From Phycisphaerales bacterium (GTDB taxonomy: Bacteria > Planctomycetota > Phycisphaerae > Phycisphaerales > SM1A02), in assembly GCA_030749435.1 (NCBI GenBank), contig JASMKH010000002.1, forward strand, positions 1-64,000: a stretch of 64,000 nucleotides of DNA, read 5' to 3'. The translations under genes and the position numbers were made by a program. Positions 1-7,540 of this stretch are shown in pieces. Position 1 is the stretch's first letter, and the number at the start of each line of letters is the position of its first letter. Below the pieces are notes generated by a model. The model saw only the letters and a program-made list of their open reading frames with translations. It made no database searches and was not told the DNA's origin.

Positions 1-297
<297 letters not shown>

Positions 298-399
298 GAT
301 TTCCTTAGACCCGGATGTTGAAGTGATCGCTGGCCAATACTGGTCAGCACAACCCACTTCTTCGCAGGGAGACCTGCACCGGGTAGTCAGGACAACCTC

Positions 400-435
400 G
401 TCCGCTTCGGCGGACACTCGTGTCGCGAGACACGA
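400..435 (+). other. twin tetraloop hairpins in the 16S trailer
   Basis: Two adjacent perfect inverted repeats. The first, 400-415, is GTCCGC-TTCG-GCGGAC: a 6-bp stem closed by a UUCG loop. The second, 418-435, is TCGTGTC-GCGA-GACACGA: a 7-bp stem closed by a GNRA loop. Both loop types are known to be unusually stable in RNA. Their position between mature 16S and the terminator suggests a role in rRNA 3' processing or in protecting the trailer; that role is inference. Confidence 0.5.
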
Positions 436-480
436 TGAAGCGTGTATCGACTGTCTACTTGTCCTTGAACAGGACCCGCT

Positions 481-516
481 GCGGCCCGATCGCTGGATCG
501 GGCCGCATTTGTTTTT
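481..516 (+). terminator. intrinsic terminator of the 16S transcript
   Basis: A perfect 11-bp G+C-rich stem (GCGGCCCGATC / GATCGGGCCGC) with a 4-base GCTG loop, followed at once by ATTTGTTTTT. This is the textbook arrangement of a Rho-independent terminator on the plus strand. It would end the rRNA transcript about 190 nt after the mature 16S, so the 16S gene is transcribed on its own and not as part of a 16S-23S-5S operon. Confidence 0.85.
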
Positions 517-556
517 GCCCGCCCCACTTGTTTGCCCGCCCCACTTGTTTGCCCGC
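514..556. repeat. 17-base tandem repeat, 2.5 copies
   Basis: The unit TTTGCCCGCCCCACTTG occurs at 514-530 and 531-547, with a partial third copy (TTTGCCCGC) at 548-556. The first copy overlaps the T-tract of the terminator. No function is evident; it may be a replication-slippage product. Confidence 0.8.
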
Positions 557-809
557 TCGGGGAAGGCCGCCGCGGCATCGTTGCGCCGTGGGGCGTGCCA
601 CTGGCCAACGGGGCGCTCCGGCGGCCGTCACTGCGGTGGGCCCGGCAAGCCGGGGCCTCCCATCGGGACTCGGGCGGTGGCGGAAAGCCCGTGGGAATGC
701 TGTATCGAACCCCCCCGATCCCCCTCCTTGCTCCTGGAGACGGGCTTCGTGGGCCCGGCAAGGTGGAGTGGCTGCGTGTTCCGGCGTGCCCGAAGCTTGC
801 AATCGGCAG

Positions 810-837
810 TTGGAGATCTGGCCGATAGGGGTAGAAT
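810..837 (+). promoter_or_regulatory. candidate sigma-70-type promoter for the 865 gene
   Basis: TTGGAG at 810-815, a 16-base spacer, then TAGAAT at 832-837 (five of six matches to TATAAT). The predicted transcript would start about 20 nt before the ATG at 865. A GGGAGG ribosome binding site lies at 855-860. The -35 box is weak, and this is a pattern match only. Confidence 0.4.
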
Positions 838-864
838 GGGGCGGGGCGTGGTCAGGGAGGCCTC

Positions 865-2688
865 ATGCGCAGCATTTCTCTGGTATTGAGCGGGGTCACG
901 ATCGGCGTGTTGGCCTGCGTGGCCCACGCTCAGGTTCGTATTGCGCAGTGGAACCTTGCCGAAATGCGGGGCGAGCCGGCCGCCATCGACGCCGTGATCG
1001 AAGCCCTGAGCGAGGACGACTACCCGGGCTTCGCGGCTCCGGTTGGCATCCTGACCATTCAGGAGGCCGACTCGGCGACCTACAACTACCTGCTCACGAA
1101 TCTGGGCCCCGAATGGTCCGCTGCCACATACACCAATCAGAACGAAGACAACTACGGCGGGGCTCAGGCCTGTTTCTACCACGCTGCCACACTGACCGAG
1201 GATCCCTCCGGCCACGATGACACGTACGTGGAGGCAGGTCGCCGAGCGGACCGATGGAAGTTCAGCCTCAACGGCCACGACGACCCTCCGGTTGAGTTCT
1301 ACGTGTACTCCGCGCACCTCAAGGCTGGCAACAACGGATCCTCGGAGGCTGACCGTACGATCGGCGCCGGCCGCATCATCGACAACATGGGTGAGATTCC
1401 GGCCGGAAGCAGGGTGATTGTCACCGGGGACATGAACTTCTACGACAACGACGAGGCCGGATATCAGACCTTTCTGGATGGTGGGCTGGTCGATCCGTTG
1501 GGCTCAGGCTCATGGGCCGGTGCCTCGAACACGTTGAAGCACTCCCAATCGCCGCGAGTCGTGCAGGCTGACGGGCTGGCCAATGGAGGCCTCGATGACC
1601 GGTTCGACCTGCATCTGGCGACCGCCAACCTGCAGGGAGTCGCCGGACTGACCCTCATTGCAGGATCCTACAGAGCAGTCGGCAACGACGGCAATCACTA
1701 CAACATCGCGATCAATGACGGCACCAATTCCTACTGGCCTGCAGACCCTGCAGCAAGCAATGCGTTGGCCGATGCCATCCACGACGCCTCGGACCACCTT
1801 CCGGTGGTCGCGGACTACCGCCTTCCCGCCGTGCTTGATGTCACCGACTCGGGGTGCGATGTCGGCACCGTGATCGAGGGGTATCAAGTCGACTGCGTAC
1901 TGGACATCTCGAACGCGGGCGACGCTGTCATCGCGGGAGGGACTGCGAATCTGAACTGGGCACTGTCGGGCACCGGCGTGCTGGATGGCAACGACGATTC
2001 CGGCCAACTGGCACCAGGGGACGCGGCCCCTGTTGCCATTGACATCGATACAACTGTGGCCGGAACCTTTGCCGACGAGTTGCTGATTGAGTCTGATGAT
2101 GAGTTGACGCAACATGCGCCCGCCACGCTTGCAGTGTCAGGACATGTGCTCCGTCACGCCAATCCGTCCTTTATCAGCGACGGCGATAACGACTTCTTCG
2201 TTTACTTCATAGAACTTGATGCAGATGCTGGGGTCGCGCCGCTGGTGATTCAATTCTGGAATTACCAGTGGGACGAGAATCAGGCACGCATGGACGTTGA
2301 CGAGATCTCAGATCCGGATGCGCCGCTCTCATTCCTCGGAGGCACCTGGCAGGGGGTCGGCCCCTTCCCCGTGTCCATTCCGTTTGAGTTCGACACCACG
2401 GGGCTCGCCCCGGGGACGTATGTGCGGCCAGTGACCATCGTGGTCAGTGACGAGGACCTGCCGGGTGAGTCGACGTCGTCGCTTCACGTCACCTTCAATG
2501 TCACTATCCGCGAGCCTGCTCCTCAGTGCACCGGCGACGTGACCGGTGACGGTGTTACCGACATCAGCGATCTGCTTGCATTCCTCGAAGGATTCGGTGG
2601 AAGTGATCCCGCGCTCGACCTCGTCCCCGACGGCATCGTCGATGTCAACGACATGCTTGTGCTGCTCGGTGACTTCGGCTGCGAGTAG
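865..2688 (+). CDS. secreted endonuclease/exonuclease/phosphatase-family protein with dockerin-like tail
   Basis: Residues 1-22 are a signal peptide ending VAHA. Residues ~23-315 match the endonuclease/exonuclease/phosphatase fold (DNase I-like nucleases and sphingomyelinases): 'IQEAD' for the metal-binding Glu, 'YSAHLKAG', 'VTGDMNFYDND' for the catalytic Asp/Asn, and 'SDHLPVVADY' for the terminal Asp-His. Residues ~320-545 hold two Ig-like beta modules of the kind found in bacterial extracellular proteins. The last ~55 residues are a dockerin-type pair of calcium-loop repeats (GDVTGDGVTDISDLL and DGIVDVNDMLVLL). The ATG has GGGAGG four bases upstream. The protein is probably exported and could cleave extracellular nucleic acid or phosphoesters; the substrate cannot be told from sequence. 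It stands alone, convergent with batE. Confidence 0.85.
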   Translation: MRSISLVLSGVTIGVLACVAHAQVRIAQWNLAEMRGEPAAIDAVIEALSEDDYPGFAAPVGILTIQEADSATYNYLLTNLGPEWSAATYTNQNEDNYGGAQACFYHAATLTEDPSGHDDTYVEAGRRADRWKFSLNGHDDPPVEFYVYSAHLKAGNNGSSEADRTIGAGRIIDNMGEIPAGSRVIVTGDMNFYDNDEAGYQTFLDGGLVDPLGSGSWAGASNTLKHSQSPRVVQADGLANGGLDDRFDLHLATANLQGVAGLTLIAGSYRAVGNDGNHYNIAINDGTNSYWPADPAASNALADAIHDASDHLPVVADYRLPAVLDVTDSGCDVGTVIEGYQVDCVLDISNAGDAVIAGGTANLNWALSGTGVLDGNDDSGQLAPGDAAPVAIDIDTTVAGTFADELLIESDDELTQHAPATLAVSGHVLRHANPSFISDGDNDFFVYFIELDADAGVAPLVIQFWNYQWDENQARMDVDEISDPDAPLSFLGGTWQGVGPFPVSIPFEFDTTGLAPGTYVRPVTIVVSDEDLPGESTSSLHVTFNVTIREPAPQCTGDVTGDGVTDISDLLAFLEGFGGSDPALDLVPDGIVDVNDMLVLLGDFGCE

Positions 2689-2710
2689 TCCCCCTCGTGA
2701 GGGCACTGGC

Positions 2711-3562
2711 TCAGGCCTGCGAGGTTGCCGGCGTTGGATGCAATACGACCTCGGCGGCTTTGCGGGGAACCCAGCCTTCCTCGCCGTTGGGGAACTCGAC
2801 ATGAAGCCAGATTGGGCGTTCTTCGAGAATCCGGAACTCAACGCCCCGATGGATCGGCTCGTCAAATCGAGGTGAGTAGGTCTCGGCGTCTCCCTTGCGG
2901 ACGATCACTTCATCTTCGATCAGCACCCCGGTCGGGCCACCGGTCTCAAAGACAGCCAGCGTAGCGGCCGCTCCAGCCAGCACCGAGAGTGCCAGCGACC
3001 CGCCAGCCAGCCACCGCCATGAGGTCGGTGGCAGGGTCCGCCGCCAGAGCATGAGGCACCAGAAGACCAGCCACGCGGTTGCAAAGACGATCGTTCGTGC
3101 CCATGCCGAGATGCCGGCGAGCGAGTCTGCCCACCGCTGCATGAGGGCGGAGGGCGTGTCGCCTGCAAACTGCGGAGACACGAGCGACCGGGCGTGCGAG
3201 AGGTTCTCCGCGAGCCGGGCGTCGCCGGGCATGTACTTCTCGCTGCGGAGGTACGACGCGATTCCCTTGCCGAGCTGACCGGCCTGAACCCAGGCGTTTC
3301 CGACGTCATACAGAAGTGCCCCGTTGACGATGCCTTCGTCGAGCAGCTGCGTCCACATGGTTGCAGCCCTCGCAAAGGCTTCACGGGCTTCGGCCGGATT
3401 GCTGTTGAGAAGCGACGTCCCCACGTCAAACGCGGCCTGACCTTCGTCCAGCACAAGCTTCCGCTGGCTGTCGGTGAGGTCCGCCCGGGCGGGCGACGCT
3501 GTGCCTGCGATGGTGAGCAGGCCTGCCAGAATCGTGATGACTACCAGACTTGATCGCCTCAT
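2711..3562 (-). CDS. batE: BatE-like TPR and SH3-domain membrane protein
   Basis: 283 aa, last gene of the Bat run. There is a signal peptide (ends SPARA), a TPR-like helical region at ~30-130 (motifs 'YDVGNAWVQAG' and 'AIASYLRSEK'-like), two membrane helices at ~155-210, and a C-terminal bacterial SH3 domain at ~215-275 ('VIVRKGDAETYSPRFDEPI', 'GWVPRKAAEVV'). This order is typical of BatE proteins, which are thought to act in the periplasm with the VWA proteins BatA/BatB. Its ATG overlaps the batD stop as ATGA, so the two are probably translationally coupled. The exact biochemical role of BatE is unknown; the family assignment is from architecture and context. Confidence 0.8.
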   Translation of the reverse strand: MRRSSLVVITILAGLLTIAGTASPARADLTDSQRKLVLDEGQAAFDVGTSLLNSNPAEAREAFARAATMWTQLLDEGIVNGALLYDVGNAWVQAGQLGKGIASYLRSEKYMPGDARLAENLSHARSLVSPQFAGDTPSALMQRWADSLAGISAWARTIVFATAWLVFWCLMLWRRTLPPTSWRWLAGGSLALSVLAGAAATLAVFETGGPTGVLIEDEVIVRKGDAETYSPRFDEPIHRGVEFRILEERPIWLHVEFPNGEEGWVPRKAAEVVLHPTPATSQA

Positions 3563-5400
3563 CGGAGTGTGGCCTCCAACTCATGGACGAGGTCACGTAT
3601 CGCCTGGATCGGCGGCTCCTGACCGCCGCCTGCGTTACCGGCGTAACCCATCCGCTCAAGATCGGCCAGTTGCCTCCGCAGACGCGTTGCCAACTCGCCG
3701 TGACCTGCCTGACGGACCGCGTCGGCGGCCTCGCCACTGGTAATCGCGTCTTCGGGAAGCCCGAGGCGATCGGCAACAAAGGATCGAACCGCCTGCGCGG
3801 CGGCATCAGGTTCGTTGCCCGCCTCGACCATGCGGCTGTTGAATCGGCGCCGGGCAATTCGGCAGCGTCGTCGTTTCGGATTGCGTTCATCGGATGCCCG
3901 GCGGCTTCGAAGCCCTGCCAGCAACCCGACGGCGATGGGCGGCGTCACCATGATGCCGGCGAGCCACCCGGCACCCGGCCGACGCTGGGTGGCGAGCAGT
4001 GTGTCGGGATCGGTGTAATTGGCCAGGAGGCCTCCGCGTACCGAAGTGACCTCGTCGAGTTCTCTGGGCCCACTGTGCTGCGGCCCTCCCAGTGTGGCTG
4101 CGTCGAGTTGGAGGGAACTCGTCACTTGAATGTCGATGGGCCGGCTGAATGCAATGTCGTACTTCCGGGTCAGTGGGTCGAAGTAAGCCAGCGGTATGGG
4201 CGGGATGAAGTCGACCTCTGCGGAGACCGGTCGAATGGACTGCGTGAACGTCTTCGTCCTGCCCGACACAACGCCACCGGGCCGATCATCCGGAACGCGA
4301 AATGACTCAGTCAGTGCTTCGTCATGGCTCAACGCTGGTGCCTGCAGCAGTTCCAGATCGCTTGGGCCCGAACCGACGTCGGTGATTCGCATGGTCAGCG
4401 TGATCGGCTCGCCAACAACCACTTCGGTGGGACTGGCCGAGACGTCGAATCGGTATTGGCCAATGGCGCCGGACCACGTGGCCGGTCGCCCCGATGTGGG
4501 TGGAGTCTGCACATCGACTTGCACGATCCCGGGCGTTGCCTCGACCGGCCGCGCCGCAGCCACACCCAGGGAGGGCAGCGGGTCGAAGAAGGAACCCGAG
4601 TTGCGACCAAGCTGAACCGGGTAGTTCATTCGGACCAGGACATCGGAGAGGTCCAGCGGGCCTTCGCTCCGGAGGCGGATGTCTGACGTGATGTCGTAGG
4701 CGTACCAACGCTCGGGGAGGCCATCCACATCCACTTCCGTCAGGGTCATGGCCGGGAATCTGTTCGCCTTGAGCATCTCCACGATGGGGTCAAGGAAGGG
4801 GCCCCAGCGGCTTGATTCGAAGTCGATCTGTCGCCACATGGCTACTGCCGACAGGGCCTCCTCCGGGAGCTGCCGGTCCCGGAACGGCTTGACGAGGATC
4901 CGGATCGTGGCCGGGAGTGTGTCACCCACCCAAGCCTGTGAGGGGATGCCTGTGACTTGAGCGCGGATCAGCGCGGGATCATTGGCGGATCGAAATGTCA
5001 GTTGGATCGGTTCGGTCTCGTAGGTTCGAGCGTCGGCGCTCAGTTGGAATCCGGGCAGCACGTAGGTGCCCGGCTCATCGACATCGATGAGGAAGTGGTA
5101 GGTGAGCGCCGATTGCTCGCTGTGGTGACCATTGATGATGCTGACCCTCGATGAGTGAGAGGGAGGTCCGCCGCTGCTGACAAGAAGGCCCGAGGCTGTT
5201 GGAAGCACTGGTGGCTCGTGCGAGGCCACATTCTCGAAGATGAGGTCCAGCGTGATCGGGCTGCCGACCCACGAGGTCTGCGAGGAGAGCCTGTGTTTGA
5301 CTGTTCCTGCCAGCGCGGGCAACGCAGTGAGGCAGACGAGAAGGACGGCGGCTGCCTGTGCGATGGCACGTGGTACTGCTTTGGTGATCCGGTGCTGCAT
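3559..5400 (-). CDS. batD: BatD family envelope protein
   Basis: 613 aa from the ATG at 5400, which has AAGGA nine bases upstream; the track's TTG at 5409 would overlap the batC stop. There is a signal peptide (ends ALPALA), then several Ig-like beta domains at ~20-470 typical of BatD ('SWVGSPITLDLIFENV', 'VVVGEPITLTMRITDVG'). One membrane helix lies at ~480-500 ('WLAGIMVTPPIAVGLLAGL'), followed by a cytoplasmic helical C-terminal region (~520-613). BatD proteins are linked to MoxR ATPases and VWA proteins and affect oxygen or stress tolerance in some bacteria; the mechanism is unsettled. It is coupled to batE by a 4-base overlap and sits 2 bases from batC. Confidence 0.85.
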   Translation of the reverse strand: MQHRITKAVPRAIAQAAAVLLVCLTALPALAGTVKHRLSSQTSWVGSPITLDLIFENVASHEPPVLPTASGLLVSSGGPPSHSSRVSIINGHHSEQSALTYHFLIDVDEPGTYVLPGFQLSADARTYETEPIQLTFRSANDPALIRAQVTGIPSQAWVGDTLPATIRILVKPFRDRQLPEEALSAVAMWRQIDFESSRWGPFLDPIVEMLKANRFPAMTLTEVDVDGLPERWYAYDITSDIRLRSEGPLDLSDVLVRMNYPVQLGRNSGSFFDPLPSLGVAAARPVEATPGIVQVDVQTPPTSGRPATWSGAIGQYRFDVSASPTEVVVGEPITLTMRITDVGSGPSDLELLQAPALSHDEALTESFRVPDDRPGGVVSGRTKTFTQSIRPVSAEVDFIPPIPLAYFDPLTRKYDIAFSRPIDIQVTSSLQLDAATLGGPQHSGPRELDEVTSVRGGLLANYTDPDTLLATQRRPGAGWLAGIMVTPPIAVGLLAGLRSRRASDERNPKRRRCRIARRRFNSRMVEAGNEPDAAAQAVRSFVADRLGLPEDAITSGEAADAVRQAGHGELATRLRRQLADLERMGYAGNAGGGQEPPIQAIRDLVHELEATLR

Positions 5401-5402
5401 GC

Positions 5403-6464
5403 CTACCAATCCTTGCCGGTTGGCGCCACACCGGACGCCTCCCGCGCTGCCTGCTCCAATCGCCGCTGCCTGGCCCGGTCGCGAACGGCCTGCAACATGC
5501 GCGCTGCCTCCTCGGCAGTCATGTGTCCGGGCTGGCCCGTGCCTGAGACGTTCTGGTGCGGTCGCCGGTTCGGCGGGTTCCTGCTTTCATCCTCAGACTG
5601 AGCCTGCTCGCCGGACTGCTGCTGGTCCTGTTGTTGCTGCTGCTGCTCACCGGACTGCTGCTGGTCCTGTTGTTGCTGCTGCTCACCGGACTGCTGCTGG
5701 TCCTGTTGTTGCTGCTGCTGCTCACCAGACTGCTGCTGGTTCTGTTGTTGCTGCTGCTGCTCGCCAGACTGCTGCTGGTCCTGTTGTTGCTGCTGCTCAC
5801 TTGACTCCTGCTGGTCCTGTTGTTGCTGCTGCTGCTCGCCAGACTGCTGCTGGTCCTGCTGCTCCTGCTCCTGCTGCTGCTCTTGCTGCTGCTCCTGTTG
5901 TTGCTGCTGCACTTCCTGCAGTCGATTCCACGCAAGCTCCGCATTGGCCAGTGCTTCCCCGAGGGTCGGGTCGAGCGCAATGGCATCGCGGTAGGACTTG
6001 ATCGCCTCCTCGAAGCGCTGCGCTTGCAGGTCCAGATCGGGCTGCCGACCCGGGACCGCGGCCTTCGCGTCCTGCTCGGCCAGCGACATGCGTGTATTGC
6101 CCAAGTTGTAGGCCGATGAGGCTGCCAATCCTCGGTCGGTCGTGTTGCGAGCTCGCTCAAAGGCAGTGCGGGCCTGCTCCAGATCGCCCGCCCGGTAGGC
6201 TGCAACGGCCTGGTCGTAGGCAAGGAGCGGATCGGACTCCGGGAGGTTGGCCTGGGCCCGTGCAAGGGCTGCTGCGGCCTCTGCCCATGCCTGACGTGAG
6301 GCGGCATCGGTGGCAATGGCGATGTCACGCGTCGGGGTTGTGGGGGCAGCAGGTGGGGGGGCAGCAGGTGGGGGGGCGGCAGGTGGGGGGGCAGTTGGTG
6401 GGGAGGCGGCTACGAGCGCTCCGTTGAACGCCAGCCCGGCTGACATGGTGAGGATCAGTTTCAT
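5403..6464 (-). CDS. batC: BatC-like TPR protein with glutamine-rich tail
   Basis: 353 aa from the ATG at 6464, where the start overlaps the batB stop as ATGA and begins a clear signal peptide (MKLILTMSAG...LVAA). The track's longer version adds an Arg/Ser-rich stretch with no support. After the signal comes a Pro-Ala spacer (TAPPPAAPPPAA type), then TPR-like helices at ~45-180 ('AYNLGNTRMSLAEQ', 'SYRDAIALDPTLGEALANAELAWNRLQ'). Next is ~110 residues almost wholly of Gln, Glu, Asp, Ser and Gly built from seven copies of a 12-13 residue unit (QQQSGEQQQQQ). The end (~300-353) is more normal. Gln/Glu-rich tails are common in BatC-type proteins. The region probably stays disordered in the periplasm or at the membrane; its partners are probably the VWA proteins encoded next door (inference). 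Confidence 0.8.
   Translation of the reverse strand: MKLILTMSAGLAFNGALVAASPPTAPPPAAPPPAAPPPAAPTTPTRDIAIATDAASRQAWAEAAAALARAQANLPESDPLLAYDQAVAAYRAGDLEQARTAFERARNTTDRGLAASSAYNLGNTRMSLAEQDAKAAVPGRQPDLDLQAQRFEEAIKSYRDAIALDPTLGEALANAELAWNRLQEVQQQQQEQQQEQQQEQEQQDQQQSGEQQQQQQDQQESSEQQQQQDQQQSGEQQQQQQNQQQSGEQQQQQQDQQQSGEQQQQQDQQQSGEQQQQQQDQQQSGEQAQSEDESRNPPNRRPHQNVSGTGQPGHMTAEEAARMLQAVRDRARQRRLEQAAREASGVAPTGKDW
5606..5910. repeat. 36/39-base repeat array coding the BatC Gln-rich region
   Basis: Six units begin at 5606, 5645, 5681, 5720, 5759 and 5795, with a seventh, degenerate one at 5834. Each reads GCTCACCGGACTGCTGCTGG then TCCTGTTGTTGCTGCTGCT, with length 36 or 39 depending on one CTG triplet. 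They are followed by a run of CTG/CTC/TTG triplets to 5910. All changes are in multiples of three, so the batC frame is kept. The array is expected to be prone to slippage. Confidence 0.9.
6346..6405. repeat. 15-base tandem repeat coding the BatC Ala-Pro spacer
   Basis: Four 15-base units at 6346, 6361, 6376 and 6391 (consensus GCAGCAGGTGGGGGG), the last diverged. On the minus strand they encode APPPAA-type repeats directly after the BatC signal peptide. Units contain runs of six G, another slippage-prone feature. Confidence 0.85.
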
Positions 6465-7528
6465 GCGGCGGCACCTCTCGCCATGGCGTTCTGCACCGCT
6501 GCTCCGGGTTTGGCGTGGCGACTCGTGCGGCGTCTGCGAAGGCCGAGCACGCCCTCGCTGGCGAGGCATGCCAGCGCGATTCCGACGAACCACCGATAGC
6601 GAGGAACACCCCGTTCGAGGCGTGCCGACTCGACCCGGCGGCCTGCGGCTGGCGCGATGATCTGGTTGTAGATGTCGGCCAGATCGAGATTCGCAACGCC
6701 TGCGGGGATGAAGCGACCGTCCGCTGCCTCGGCGATGGCAGTCAGAATCGAGGCATCCATTCTGCTCCAGACTTCCTGCCCTTCATGGGTCAGGAAGATC
6801 CGCTGTCCATCGACCTCGACGGGTATTCGGCCTCCCTCGGCGGCGTCGCCGAGGCCGATGGTCCAGATGGAGATGCCGGCTTCTGCAGCGGCTGCCGCCG
6901 CCTCGGCGGGATAGGAGCCCATGTCCTCACCGTCGCTGAGCAGGATGATGGCTTTGTGCCCGGCTTCGCCTGCGGCGAGTGCCTCTTCCGAGAGGCGAAT
7001 GGCGTCGCCGATGAGTGATCCGCCGCGGCGTCCTGACCTCGGCCGGACTTCCTCAAGCGCGATCTTGATGGCATGCGTGTCCCGAGTCAGAGGGACCTTC
7101 AGGGTTGGTACGCCACCGAACACAACGATCCCGAACCGATCTCCGACGGCCTGGTCGACGACATCGTCAATGTACTGCTTTGCCCGTGCCAGTCGATTGG
7201 GCCTGAGATCTTCCGCCAGCATGCTCCTGGACGTATCCAGTGCGAAGACGACATCGATGTTCCGCTGCGCGACCTGCTCGTACCGCACGCCCACTCGGGG
7301 ATCCAGAAGCGCACCCACGATGGCGATCATCGCGATGACCAGCAGCCCGCCTCGCCACCCACGTCTGGTGGGTCCGATGGCTCGCTCGAATCTCGGCTGC
7401 AGGTTGGATGTCGCCAGCCGCGACATCGCCCGTCTCCGCCGCGCTGCAGCGAACAGCAGCAGGGCGGCGGCGGCAACGACCGTCCAGAGCCAGAAGAGGG
7501 AGTCGGGTTGATCGAATCGAAGGTCCAG
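6461..7528 (-). CDS. batB: BatB-like von Willebrand factor A membrane protein (CTG start)
   Basis: 355 aa if it starts at CTG 7528. The track begins at an internal ATG (7426), but the frame is open back to the batA stop. The extra 34 residues start 'LRFDQPDSLFWLW' and give the N-terminal membrane helix expected of Bat VWA proteins. A GGAG lies seven bases before the CTG, and no ATG, GTG or TTG exists in that interval. Further features are a second membrane helix ('GGLLVIAMIAIVGALL'), a VWA domain with the MIDAS motif DTSRSM at ~90-95, 'LLSDGED' for the second metal site, and a C-terminal helix before an Arg-rich tail. The VWA domain is expected to bind a divalent ion and a protein partner. 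It sits in the middle of the Bat operon, 12 bases after batA. Confidence 0.8.
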   Translation of the reverse strand: MDLRFDQPDSLFWLWTVVAAAALLLFAAARRRRAMSRLATSNLQPRFERAIGPTRRGWRGGLLVIAMIAIVGALLDPRVGVRYEQVAQRNIDVVFALDTSRSMLAEDLRPNRLARAKQYIDDVVDQAVGDRFGIVVFGGVPTLKVPLTRDTHAIKIALEEVRPRSGRRGGSLIGDAIRLSEEALAAGEAGHKAIILLSDGEDMGSYPAEAAAAAAEAGISIWTIGLGDAAEGGRIPVEVDGQRIFLTHEGQEVWSRMDASILTAIAEAADGRFIPAGVANLDLADIYNQIIAPAAGRRVESARLERGVPRYRWFVGIALACLASEGVLGLRRRRTSRHAKPGAAVQNAMARGAAA

Positions 7529-7540
7529 CGTGTTACTCCA

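Noticed and set aside
387-1317. Overlapping ORFs on both strands in the 16S downstream region
   Set aside because: They conflict with each other, include the terminator and repeat, and have no family motifs.
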